IMG/VR virus record: IMGVR_UViG_3300030328_002956
Coordinates: 3,538-29,339 of that record
Reading direction: 5' to 3' (one strand)
DNA from: a virus
Length of the DNA: 25,802 nt
The translations under genes were made by a program, and so were the position numbers. Shown here in pieces: positions 5,818 through 12,195 of the stretch. The notes under the pieces were generated by a model. That model was not told the DNA's origin. It did no database searches and saw only the letters and a program-made list of their open reading frames with translations. Within the stretch, counting starts at the first letter, position 1; each line of letters begins with the position of its first letter.

Positions 5818-6077
5818 TGGGTAAAGTATTTAGAAAACCTAAAGGTCCATCACCTGAAGAAATTGCTAGAGCAAATTTAAAAGCACAGCAAGAAGCAGAA
5901 AGAATTGCGGCGGCACAGGCAGAGGCTGACAAACAAGAGGCTCAGGCAAGGTTTGCGGCAAGTGATGAGCGAAAAAGACAACTTAAGAGAAAAGGTAGAA
6001 GAACTATGATTGCTACACCTTATGGTTACCTAGGTGATCAAAGTGATTTTGGCACAACAGGTTCTTTGTTAACATAG
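5817..6077 (+). CDS. Coiled-coil small protein, 86 aa, shared C-terminal motif
   Basis: After a basic N-terminus (MGKVFRKPKGPSPEEIARAN) comes an Ala/Glu/Gln/Lys-rich helix over residues 14-58 typical of a coiled coil, then the tail KRKGRRTMIATPYGYLG (57-73) and a final TTGSLLT. C-terminal tails of the form 'KGRxxTI(L)T...LLG' are familiar from small proteins next to phage portal genes, though unnamed. The stop is one base from the portal ATG. A role in head or tail-connector assembly is likely from context; the exact role is unknown. Confidence 0.75.
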   Translation: MGKVFRKPKGPSPEEIARANLKAQQEAERIAAAQAEADKQEAQARFAASDERKRQLKRKGRRTMIATPYGYLGDQSDFGTTGSLLT

Positions 6078-6078
6078 T

Positions 6079-7611
6079 ATGGCAGAAGCAAATTTTTCAT
6101 ATGTAAAAAATCTGTTGAGTAAAGCCAAAGCGGCTAGACAGAAACACGAGGGTGAAATAAGTGAATCATATTCATACACATACCCCGACAGAGATATTTG
6201 GGTTAGTTCAGATACTTCTGGTGATAGAAATAAAATTTACGATAATACAGCCGTAGAAAGTGTCGGCAATTTAACTTCAACTGTACTTTCACTTTTAATA
6301 CCACAGAATCAACAATGGGCATACATTGATGTAAGATCAGAAGTTAAAAGTAAAATAGCACCTGACATTAGAAGAATGTTAGATACAGCAAACAAGACTG
6401 TTTTTAATACTTTAAAAAATAGTAACTTTTACGTTGCGGCAGGTGAATCAATAACAGATTGTATCATTTCAGGAACAGGTGCAATTTGTGTAATGAATCC
6501 ATTACAAGGAAATGGTATGGATTTTATGAGTATTCCAACAAGTCAATTATATTTCTTAGCAAATTACAAAGATGATATTGATGTGGTGTTTAGAGAACAC
6601 GAACTATCAGCACAAAGTATATTTGAAAGATATGGTGATCAAACACCAGATTTATTAGATATTGCTAAAAAAGATCCTGAAAAGAAAATGCCAGTATTAG
6701 AAGCAGTATTTAGAGAAGTTGGCGACAGTGATTTTTGTTACCACGTATATGCTGGAAAAGATATGCAATTGGTTTCAAAAGAATATCTACCAGTTAATCC
6801 ATTTATTATTTTTAGATTTTCAAAAGTAATTGGTCAAACCTGGGGTATGGGGCCTTGTCGTAGTGCATTACCACATATTCGTACTGTAAATGAAATGCAA
6901 AAAATGTTGTTGCAATCAGTGAGTTGGCAAACAATGGGTGCTTGGATGGTTAACAGTGATACAACAGTTAACTTTTCAAATATGAAATTACAACCAGGCG
7001 AAATTATTACAGTTGATCAACCATTACAACCAGTTCCTTTTCCAGGTAACTTTAATGTCAGTCAGGTAGCAATACAAGATGCACAAAGTACTATTAGAAG
7101 ACATCTATACAATGATGCTATGTTACCGCCAGGTGAATCAAAGTATATGACAGCAACAGAGATACAGGCCAGACAAGCAGAGTTCTATAGAAGAACAGCA
7201 CCGTTTGGTTTAAGACTTGAACAAGAATTCCTAAGACCTTTAATCAATACACTGGTTACTAAATTACAATTAAGAGGTTTACTTCCTGAGTTTGTATTAG
7301 ATAACACAGCATTTGAATTGGTAGTAAATTCAGCAGTGAAAAAAGGTATTGCAATGACTGAAATAAACAGAGATATGCAGTTATTGAGTATGGTTTCACA
7401 GTTAGGTCCAGAGGCTATGCAGGCAGTAGACACAGCCAAATTAGCAAGAAAGATATTAACTGATGGTGATATGAGTCCTGATGTAATTAGATCAGAACAA
7501 GAAATTCAACAAAAACAAGAGCAGATGAGAGAACAAATGGCACAGCAACAACTAATGCAGGCCGCACAACAAGTTATAGATCCAAATGCTCCACAAGAAC
7601 CACAGCAATAA
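6079..7611 (+). CDS. Portal (head-to-tail connector) protein
   Basis: The 510-aa protein matches the T7 gp8-type head-tail connector family in length and in conserved stretches: YDNTAVESVGNLTSTVLSLL (residues 55-74), IISGTGAICV (about 129-138), GQTWGMGPCRSALPHIRTVN (about 252-271), an MTATEIQARQ segment (about 358-367) and the following arginine-rich helix. The C-terminal 40 residues are Gln-rich and probably disordered (EQEIQQKQEQMREQMAQQQL). Twelve copies form the ring through which DNA enters and leaves the capsid and to which the terminase docks. One base separates it from the preceding gene; the next ORF begins inside its last 26 bases. Confidence 0.92.
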   Translation: MAEANFSYVKNLLSKAKAARQKHEGEISESYSYTYPDRDIWVSSDTSGDRNKIYDNTAVESVGNLTSTVLSLLIPQNQQWAYIDVRSEVKSKIAPDIRRMLDTANKTVFNTLKNSNFYVAAGESITDCIISGTGAICVMNPLQGNGMDFMSIPTSQLYFLANYKDDIDVVFREHELSAQSIFERYGDQTPDLLDIAKKDPEKKMPVLEAVFREVGDSDFCYHVYAGKDMQLVSKEYLPVNPFIIFRFSKVIGQTWGMGPCRSALPHIRTVNEMQKMLLQSVSWQTMGAWMVNSDTTVNFSNMKLQPGEIITVDQPLQPVPFPGNFNVSQVAIQDAQSTIRRHLYNDAMLPPGESKYMTATEIQARQAEFYRRTAPFGLRLEQEFLRPLINTLVTKLQLRGLLPEFVLDNTAFELVVNSAVKKGIAMTEINRDMQLLSMVSQLGPEAMQAVDTAKLARKILTDGDMSPDVIRSEQEIQQKQEQMREQMAQQQLMQAAQQVIDPNAPQEPQQ

Positions 7612-8062
7612 TATAAAATTTGTTACAGGTAGAGACTATGACAATCCTAATGGATTCCAAACTCTCTACGATATGGTCAAGCGACAGGTTGAAAGTACAT
7701 ATCCGGGCGAATATGATCCACAGTGGTTAAATTGGATGATCAGATTAGATCAACAACGCAATGGTTTCACAGTAGGTATTGAAGAAGATGGCGAACTCAA
7801 ATGTTTGCTAGTTGCTGAATGGCAATACAATATGTGGCGAAACATAAAAGAAGTTAACATAGTTGGTATCCTTACAGCCTTGAAATGCCATTACAGTTAT
7901 GTGGATATGATGTTGGACAGGTTAGAACTGTGGGGAAAACAACAAGGTTGCGACAGCATAAATATTTTTACTTGGGATAGCAGAAAAGCATACCAACGTT
8001 GGTGCGAACGAAAAGGATTTAGTTTGCAACAATTTACTTACACAAAGGAACTGAAACGATGA
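7586..8062 (+). CDS. GNAT-like acetyltransferase-fold protein
   Basis: The 158-aa protein has an alpha-beta layout with a central strand pair TVGIEEDGELKCLLVAEW and a C-terminal block INIFTWDSRKAYQRWCERKGF, resembling the 'A-x-x-x-Y-x-x-x-G-F' end of GNAT N-acetyltransferases. The pyrophosphate-binding Q/RxxGxG/A loop is not clearly present, so catalysis is doubtful; phage members of this type may be structural or modify host proteins. The only ATG that gives the full domain is at 7586, inside the portal gene, without a good ribosome binding site, so the true start may differ. The stop region overlaps the next gene by four bases (ATGA). Confidence 0.6.
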   Translation: MLHKNHSNNIKFVTGRDYDNPNGFQTLYDMVKRQVESTYPGEYDPQWLNWMIRLDQQRNGFTVGIEEDGELKCLLVAEWQYNMWRNIKEVNIVGILTALKCHYSYVDMMLDRLELWGKQQGCDSINIFTWDSRKAYQRWCERKGFSLQQFTYTKELKR

Positions 8063-8289
8063 AACAAGATGAACTAAAAAAGATATACAAAGAGGTGTTC
8101 ACAACACCGTCAGGAAAGAAAGTGTTCTATGACTTACATAGGATAGCAAACCAAAGCAGATTAGATCAAGATGCACCTAATCCATATGCCTGTGTTTATA
8201 AAGTTGCACAACAGGCCTTGCTAAAACGAATAGAAAATATGTGCGACACAGAAAGAACAGAAACAACTAACATAATAGAACGGAGATAA
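8059..8289 (+). CDS. Bbp19-like small head-module protein
   Basis: The 76-aa protein has the pattern FTTPSGKKVFYDLHRIA (residues 14-30), then a loop ending in NPYACVYKVAQQALLKRIEN (41-60). This resembles the Bbp19 family of Bordetella phage BPP-1, small proteins of the type 'F-x-x-P-x-G-x-x-V-L-x-D-L ... A-x-x-x-G-R-R-x-x-x-x-x-I' encoded near the capsid and portal genes. Their role is not established; a place in head assembly is inferred from synteny. It overlaps the previous gene by four bases and is five bases from the scaffold start; CGGAGAT is a good ribosome binding site for the scaffold. Confidence 0.65.
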   Translation: MKQDELKKIYKEVFTTPSGKKVFYDLHRIANQSRLDQDAPNPYACVYKVAQQALLKRIENMCDTERTETTNIIERR

Positions 8290-8294
8290 CAACA

Positions 8295-9083
8295 ATGACA
8301 GACGAAAACCAAACAGTATCAACAGAAGCAACACCAGAACAGGCACAACAACAAACAAATTTGTTAGGTGAAGCACCTGCACAGGATACAAATCAAACAG
8401 TAAAGACAGATGCAGTTACAAGTGAAACAGAACCAGGAAGACCAGAGTGGTTGCCTGAGAAGTTCAAGACACCAGAAGACTTTGCAAAGAGTTACACGGA
8501 ACTTGAATCAAAAATATCTGAATCACCCAAAGCACCTGAGAAATATGACTTCAGTTTCGCTAAAGATATGGAACTGGATATGAACGAAACTCAGGAAAAA
8601 GAAACAGCAGATATGTTCAAACAGTACAATCTAACACAGGAACAGGCCAAAGGTATGTTGGCACTATACTCAGACTCAATGAAAGCATTCGCTGAACAAG
8701 TCCAAAGCCAAGGTCCACAGATTGACGCCACAGTGGAACAGGGCAAGTTGAAGAGCAGTTGGGGTAATGAATACGACAACAACATAGCACAGATGCGGAA
8801 CTTCACCAACACTTTGAGCAAAGATACTTTGAATGCACCCTTGGCCAACACGGCAGAAGGTGTGCAGTTGATTATGGATGCTATGAAGTATAGGAACGGT
8901 GGCAACCCAATAGCGGAAACAGGATCAGCACCTGGTATAACATCAGTGTCAATAAGACAGAAGATCGCTGACCTACGAGAAAGCAAAGAGTATCAGTTAC
9001 CACAGGGCACTGAACTGGGTGACAATGTGAGAAGTGAGATATACAGATTGTATCAGCAATTGGATAGACTTCCCAAAGAGTAA
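8295..9083 (+). CDS. Capsid scaffolding (assembly) protein
   Basis: The 262-aa protein is acidic and Gln/Thr/Glu-rich, with a disordered N-terminus and the signature RPEWLPEKFKTPEDFAKSYT (residues 49-68), which marks the T7 gp9-type capsid assembly proteins. The rest is predicted helical (for example LTQEQAKGMLALYSDSMKAF). Scaffold directs capsid protein into proheads and leaves before DNA packaging. Its place after the portal fits; unusually, the capsid gene does not follow directly but lies 2 kb away, beyond a non-coding stretch and an HNH gene. CGGAGATAACAACAATG is a good start; the stop overlaps the next ATG by one base. Confidence 0.88.
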   Translation: MTDENQTVSTEATPEQAQQQTNLLGEAPAQDTNQTVKTDAVTSETEPGRPEWLPEKFKTPEDFAKSYTELESKISESPKAPEKYDFSFAKDMELDMNETQEKETADMFKQYNLTQEQAKGMLALYSDSMKAFAEQVQSQGPQIDATVEQGKLKSSWGNEYDNNIAQMRNFTNTLSKDTLNAPLANTAEGVQLIMDAMKYRNGGNPIAETGSAPGITSVSIRQKIADLRESKEYQLPQGTELGDNVRSEIYRLYQQLDRLPKE

Positions 9084-9325
9084 TGTTAAAGATAAGGTTG
9101 GTGCCACAGCAATACAGAAGGATGGACTATTTGGAAAAAGACCTGCGAAAAGCAAAAGACCAAATGCAATCATACCTTGATAATTGCAGAGGTGGCACTG
9201 ATCCTATACTGATCAAAGTACACGAAACTAATATTAAATGGCGACAAAGCATAATAGACCGACGACTGGCACATCCATACAGCAAACCTGCTAACTTCAG
9301 AAAACCCAAGCAAGATGAAGCCTAA
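9083..9325 (+). CDS. Small helical protein, 80 aa, unknown
   Basis: The protein begins MLKIRLVPQQYRRMDYLEKD and is basic and helical: residues 13-37 form a likely helix (YLEKDLRKAKDQMQSYLDNC) followed by a second (VHETNIKWRQSIIDRRLAHP, about 47-66). It has no membrane segment. The ATG overlaps the scaffold stop by one base (TAATG), and its 3' end overlaps the next gene by 11 bases, so it belongs to the head operon. No family is recognised. Confidence 0.7.
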   Translation: MLKIRLVPQQYRRMDYLEKDLRKAKDQMQSYLDNCRGGTDPILIKVHETNIKWRQSIIDRRLAHPYSKPANFRKPKQDEA

Positions 9326-9551
9326 CATACAGCACGTGGTTGAGTTTGACTACCTGAGCAAACAAGATATGAAACGTGTGCTGAAGTGGTGCGAGACCTG
9401 TTGCTTCAAACCCTACACCACACACATAACTGATCGCAGTTATAGATTCCTATTCAAGAGCAAGTATGACTGCCAACTGTTCATACTACAACACAGATGG
9501 TTCTTTGATGATCCCTCTACAGACAGTTGGATAGAAGAAAACCTGGACTAA
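9315..9551 (+). CDS. Small Cys/aromatic-rich protein, 78 aa, unknown
   Basis: The product starts MKPNIQHVVEFDYLSKQDMK and has a block KWCETCCFKPYTTHITDRSY (around residues 24-43), then FLFKSKYDCQLFILQHRWFF and an acidic tail. The cysteines C26, C29 and C30 plus C54 could bind metal, but the spacing fits no known zinc motif. It looks like a small alpha-beta fold (betaalphabeta). It overlaps the preceding gene and is the last gene before the long non-coding stretch; its stop is immediately followed by AAAGATCTTT. Family not recognised. Confidence 0.65.
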   Translation: MKPNIQHVVEFDYLSKQDMKRVLKWCETCCFKPYTTHITDRSYRFLFKSKYDCQLFILQHRWFFDDPSTDSWIEENLD

Positions 9552-9560
9552 AAGATCTTT
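9551..9560. repeat. Palindrome AAAGATCTTT, first copy
   Basis: The 10-bp perfect palindrome AAAGATCTTT lies at the left end of the non-coding stretch; a second exact copy is at 10281-10290 and a near copy (TAAGATCTTT) at 9861-9870. They could be sites for a dimeric regulator. Confidence 0.35.
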
Positions 9561-9940
9561 ACACAACTACTAGAACTACTACTATTACTGATACTATAAG
9601 ACTACTATGAGATAGATAGAAGTGATGTGCTGTGATATTCTTATTATGCGTTATTAACAATAGGAAATGTTATAGAAGGACACACAACACACCACTCCAA
9701 CAGATTATAATACAAAGAGTAATAAGTTAACTTTGCACTACAAATATATTTATATAAACATATTGAGAACGGTGATCTAAGGTGGGAAAGATGGGTAACA
9801 GTTTAGATAGTTAGGGAACTATGGGAACTGTGATTTATGTGATGTGTTGTATATTGATAATAAGATCTTTATGATGCCACCACTTACGGGGAAAGCATTC
9901 ACACTTAAAACAACACCAGAGACACTACATATAGTCTGAT

Positions 9941-10030
9941 CACCATATGATCTCCATTGACCAACCACTCAACCAAATGTGTTTGAAATGTGTTTGAAAT
10001 GTGTTAGCCACCATATGGTCACCTTAGACC
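9941..10030 (+). repeat. Imperfect 22-bp direct repeat around an 11-bp tandem repeat
   Basis: CACCATATGATCTCCATTGACC (in two halves CACCATATGA / TCTCCATTGACC, 9941-9962) matches 10009-10030 (CACCATATGG / TCACCTTAGACC) at 18 of 22 positions. The two copies flank the 11-bp tandem repeat at 9975-10005. CATATG at the centre of each is itself palindromic. Confidence 0.55.
9975..10005 (+). repeat. 11-bp tandem repeat AAATGTGTTTG, 2.8 copies
   Basis: AAATGTGTTTG is repeated exactly at 9975-9985 and 9986-9996 and partly (AAATGTGTT) at 9997-10005. The period is close to one DNA turn, so a protein would bind all copies on one face. Confidence 0.7.
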
Positions 10031-10280
10031 TACCGTGGGGGTGGCACTACATCTTGTGGTTGGTCTCATAATGGTTCACGGTGGCCCCAAGGTGGATCAG
10101 AACCTTCCATTTTGTGCTGTAAAATTTGGGATGAGGCCTCAGGGTAGGGCGGTGGGTCCATCTTTTTTGGCCAAATTTGGCAGAAATGTGGTGTAAAATA
10201 TTTGCACCCCCAAAAAAACACGGTTGATCGTGCTGTGGCGAGTGTGAAAAAAAACTCTCGTATTTTTGCTTAAAGCGGAA

Positions 10281-10290
10281 AAAGATCTTT
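10281..10290. repeat. Palindrome AAAGATCTTT, second copy
   Basis: Exact copy of the palindrome at 9551-9560, eight bases before the CAACCGT array. Confidence 0.35.
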
Positions 10291-10297
10291 CCCATAG

Positions 10298-10338
10298 TTC
10301 AACCGTTCTTCAACCGTTCTTCAACCGTGTGCAACCGT
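10298..10338 (+). repeat. Iteron-like array TTCAACCGTTC, about 3.7 copies
   Basis: TTCAACCGTTC at 10298-10308 and 10309-10319, TTCAACCGTGT at 10320-10330 and GCAACCGT at 10331-10338 give four CAACCGT cores at 11, 11 and 10-base spacing. An inverted copy (ACGGTTGA) is at 10220-10227. Helically phased short repeats of this kind are typical binding arrays for replication initiators or repressors. Confidence 0.7.
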
Positions 10339-10513
10339 ATAACTATTCCTGGCGGTAGGTTAGACCATCTGTGGTATCATAGGCCATCAGAGAATGGTGC
10401 AATTCCATTTGCCGCTACCACCGTGAGCCACCTTTCTCAACACTCCACCTTTAAAGGTATTCCACGGTGGGCCACGGTGAGTAAATACACTGGAACAGAG
10501 AGGACTCCCTTCA

Positions 10514-10840
10514 GTGTCAAGAAGACCGTTATCGTACACAGCCAAAACCTTGAATAAAAATAAGACCGTGACAGGCAGGGGTTGCCACCTTTGGACCAAG
10601 ACCATAAACACCCAAGGTTACGGAGTTTGCACACACGATAGACGTGTGTGGTTGGTGCATCGTTTGAGTGCCAAATTGAATCGTGTCAGAAACTATAGAC
10701 ACCTTGACAGCAACGTGGTGCTCCACCTTTGCGACAATCCCCGATGCTTCAATCCCAAGCATCTGCAGATTGGCACACAACGAGAGAATATGAAGGATAT
10801 GAAAAGGAAAGGCAGATGGAACAAATTCAACCGCGGTTAG
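10514..10840 (+). CDS. Free-standing HNH endonuclease (HNH_3 type)
   Basis: The 108-aa protein has the HNH_3 pattern: GCHLWTKTINTQGYG (residues 23-37), VHR (48-50), VLHLCDNPRCFNPKHLQIGT (69-88) containing H71, C73, N80 and H83 of the beta-beta-alpha-metal site, and ENMKDMKRKGR (91-101). Such small nucleases nick or cut DNA and spread by homing; they are common beside phage structural genes. The start GTG at 10514 has GAGAGG about 11 bases upstream; no in-frame ATG exists, and internal GTG or TTG codons are alternatives, but the motif is complete in any case. It is located between the scaffold and capsid genes, in DNA of different composition from the flanking capsid gene, consistent with insertion. 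Two ACCGT motifs lie in its 5' end. Confidence 0.85.
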   Translation: MSRRPLSYTAKTLNKNKTVTGRGCHLWTKTINTQGYGVCTHDRRVWLVHRLSAKLNRVRNYRHLDSNVVLHLCDNPRCFNPKHLQIGTQRENMKDMKRKGRWNKFNRG

Positions 10841-11001
10841 ATTCATTTCCTGCTGTGCATATGACGTTTGAACATTGGGTTCATTATGTATACGGTTATT
10901 CGCACACAGAATTTGACGAACACATACACAAATTAAAAATCGCATACGACGAGATCTTTTGGTCAAAGCACATAAATACAACTAGCAAACGGACTACCTG
11001 A
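10816..11001 (+). CDS. Small protein, 61 aa, unknown
   Basis: ATG at 10816 follows AGGAAAGG at close spacing, a good ribosome binding site. The product begins MEQIQPRLDSFPAVHMTFEH, then WVHYVYGYSHTEFDEHIHKL and a helical end KIAYDEIFWSKHI. It is probably a small helical protein with no membrane segment. It overlaps the HNH gene by 25 bases in another frame and may have travelled with it, or be the gene originally before the capsid gene. Not recognised. Confidence 0.55.
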   Translation: MEQIQPRLDSFPAVHMTFEHWVHYVYGYSHTEFDEHIHKLKIAYDEIFWSKHINTTSKRTT

Positions 11002-11029
11002 CCCTAACGGACAATCTTGTATTCAGTTT

Positions 11030-11073
11030 GTGAGTTCTAGAACCCAAACTATGAGAGGATAATCTCGCGAGAG
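11030..11073. repeat. Inverted repeats between HNH block and capsid gene
   Basis: AGTTTG ... CAAACT (about 11026-11051) encloses the palindrome GTTCTAGAAC, and TCTCGCGAGA (about 11063-11072) is a 10-bp perfect palindrome. No T-tract follows. They may be regulatory sites or the right boundary of the HNH insertion; the 150-base gap otherwise holds only the capsid leader. Confidence 0.4.
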
Positions 11074-11117
11074 ACCCTACATACAAGGATAATTCAATAA
11101 CGTTTTAACTTTAATTT

Positions 11118-11146
11118 TATAAACATAGAAAAATAGCAAAGGAGAA
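11118..11146 (+). promoter_or_regulatory. Capsid gene leader: -10-like box and strong ribosome binding site
   Basis: TATAAA at 11118-11123 lies downstream of TTTTAACTTTAA, similar to TTTTTAACTTAA before the small terminase gene. AAAGGAGAAA (11138-11147) is the best Shine-Dalgarno sequence in the window, about 8 bases from the ATG at 11152, fitting high capsid expression. No clear -35 is seen. Confidence 0.45.
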
Positions 11147-11151
11147 ATATT

Positions 11152-12093
11152 ATGACAGCAGTAGGTAATAATCTTTCAAATGCATTCGTAACTATGTTCG
11201 GCGATGAAGTTACTCACGCATCACAACAAATGCAAAGTAACTTACAATCAGCAGTTAGAACAGTTAGGGGTGTAACAGGTAGCACTTATAAATTTCCACT
11301 TTTAGGAAAAGCAGGTGTTATTAAAAATAAAACAGCACATCAAGACATCGAGGCTATGTCAGCAATTGACATCAACACAGGTTCATCAGGAACTCTAGAT
11401 TTAGATTCAGGAACTTACGTGGGTGATTCAACAGGTGCAACAGCGGCGGCAGTTGATGTGATGAACACACTTTCAAAAACAGCAACAATCAACACTTATT
11501 CAACAGGTGAATACATTGATGATTTTGATGCTTTGAAAACAAACGTAGACTTAAGATCAGCATACGCTCAATCAATTGCAGGTGCAATGAACAGAGCATA
11601 TGATAAAGTAATCATTGATGCCTTAGATGCAGGTGTTTCAGGCGAAGTACTAGCATTAGAAGACGATTCAGGTAACAATGAATTAACAAGAGCAACTATG
11701 GTAACAATCCATAAAGCACTAAATGACAAAGACGTTCCATTGAGCGATAGATGGTTAGTAGTAAGTCCGGCTGGTTATGCTGACATACTTGCTGATACAA
11801 CTATGGTTTCAGCGGCGGCTGGTATTCATTCAGATGCTTTAAGAACAGGTGTTATCAACAACGTTCTTGGCTTTAATGTTATTATGTCAAATCTTTTAAC
11901 AACAGTAAACACAGCAGACAAAAGAGGGTTCGCATTCCATAAAAATGCAGTTGGTTGTGGTGTTGGTAAAGATATCACTACATTAATTAACTATGTTCCA
12001 CAAAAACTATCAACTTTGATAGCGGCTGAATTCTCAGCAGGTGCAGTAGTTATTGATCCGAATGGTGTAGCATCATTTGGTATTAATGCATAA
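11152..12093 (+). CDS. Major capsid protein
   Basis: The 313-aa protein forms the icosahedral shell. Features seen: N-terminal helix region FGDEVTHASQQMQSNLQSAV (residues 17-36), a strand block TYKFPLLGKAGVIKNKTAHQ, DDFDALKTNVDLRSAYAQSI (about 122-141), the helix NRAYDKVIIDALDAG, a catalytic-free P-domain-like middle, and a C-terminal strand set ending FGINA. The QQ-x-x-S-x-L N-terminal pattern and the 'D-D-F-D ... D-x-x-S-x-Y-A ... A-x-N/G-R-A-x-D' block match capsid proteins of the BPP-1-like HK97-fold group. It is flanked by a strong ribosome binding site and by a terminator, and it is monocistronic or the end of a transcript, typical for the most abundant virion protein. Confidence 0.88.
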   Translation: MTAVGNNLSNAFVTMFGDEVTHASQQMQSNLQSAVRTVRGVTGSTYKFPLLGKAGVIKNKTAHQDIEAMSAIDINTGSSGTLDLDSGTYVGDSTGATAAAVDVMNTLSKTATINTYSTGEYIDDFDALKTNVDLRSAYAQSIAGAMNRAYDKVIIDALDAGVSGEVLALEDDSGNNELTRATMVTIHKALNDKDVPLSDRWLVVSPAGYADILADTTMVSAAAGIHSDALRTGVINNVLGFNVIMSNLLTTVNTADKRGFAFHKNAVGCGVGKDITTLINYVPQKLSTLIAAEFSAGAVVIDPNGVASFGINA

Positions 12094-12117
12094 TTCTAAT
12101 TGATCTTAGAATTAGAA
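12094..12117 (+). repeat. Hairpin directly after the capsid stop codon
   Basis: TTCTAATT (12094-12101) pairs exactly with AATTAGAA (12110-12117) around GATCTTAG. It starts at the base after the TAA stop and precedes the terminator, so it would protect the capsid mRNA 3' end or slow readthrough. Confidence 0.6.
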
Positions 12118-12125
12118 CAACGATC

Positions 12126-12161
12126 AAGGGCGGTAGAGGGAGACTGAAGCCGCCCTTTTTT
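12126..12161 (+). terminator. Strong rho-independent terminator after the capsid gene
   Basis: AAGGGCGG (12126-12133) pairs perfectly with CCGCCCTT (12150-12157) around a 16-base loop and is followed by a T-run ending at 12161. It separates capsid transcripts from the tail genes. Partial readthrough would lower tail gene expression relative to capsid. Confidence 0.92.
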
Positions 12162-12167
12162 AATGAC

Positions 12168-12173
12168 TAAATA
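12168..12173 (+). promoter_or_regulatory. TAAATA motif upstream of tail tubular A
   Basis: TAAATA lies just after the capsid terminator and 28 bases before the ATG at 12196. A new transcript must start here if termination is efficient, which strengthens the promoter reading of this motif. Confidence 0.4.
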
Positions 12174-12195
12174 ATACACATAAGGATCTTATAAA

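Larger units (their letters stand above)
9552..10513. other. Long non-coding region, candidate replication origin or control site
   Basis: No reading frame here has a credible start, length or composition, although the rest of the genome is nearly gapless. The left third is very AT-rich with low-complexity stretches (ACTACTACTATTACTGATAC) and an AT block around 9740-9765. The right part is richer in G and C and holds an imperfect 22-bp direct repeat (9941-9962 and 10009-10030), a tandem 11-bp repeat (9975-10005), a second 11-bp-period array (10298-10338), GCCAAATTTGGC (10170-10181 area), an 8-bp inverted repeat CCACCGTG/CACGGTGG (10418-10425, 10463-10470), and most of a 12-copy ACCGT/ACGGT cluster. 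AT-rich DNA beside iterated short sites is what replication origins and partition or repressor regions look like; function is inferred. Confidence 0.5.
10032..10569. repeat. Cluster of 12 ACCGT/ACGGT motifs
   Basis: ACCGT or its complement ACGGT starts at 10032, 10078, 10220, 10302, 10313, 10324, 10334, 10420, 10464, 10474, 10525 and 10565: twelve in 538 bases, about one expected from base composition. The most regular part is the 10298-10338 array; CACGGTG is the commonest extended form outside it. The last two copies enter the HNH gene. Confidence 0.6.

Noticed and set aside
10047-10295. Leftward 82-codon frame in the non-coding block
   Set aside because: Odd composition, no ribosome binding site, no family resemblance and it reads through the repeat cluster.
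10298-10338. CRISPR-like array
   Set aside because: Repeats are 7-11 bases with no unique spacers; the period is a helical turn.
10327-10557. Rightward 76-codon frame from GTG before the HNH gene
   Set aside because: Starts inside the iteron array, overlaps the HNH start in another frame and has no recognisable or compositionally convincing protein.
10529-10981. Leftward 150-codon frame opposite the HNH gene
   Set aside because: It is the antisense image of the HNH domain and the 61-aa gene; the plus-strand HNH motif is clear.
9552-11151. Group I or group II intron carrying the HNH gene
   Set aside because: The flanking genes (78-aa gene and capsid) are complete and not split, and no intron core could be recognised; a free-standing nuclease is simpler.
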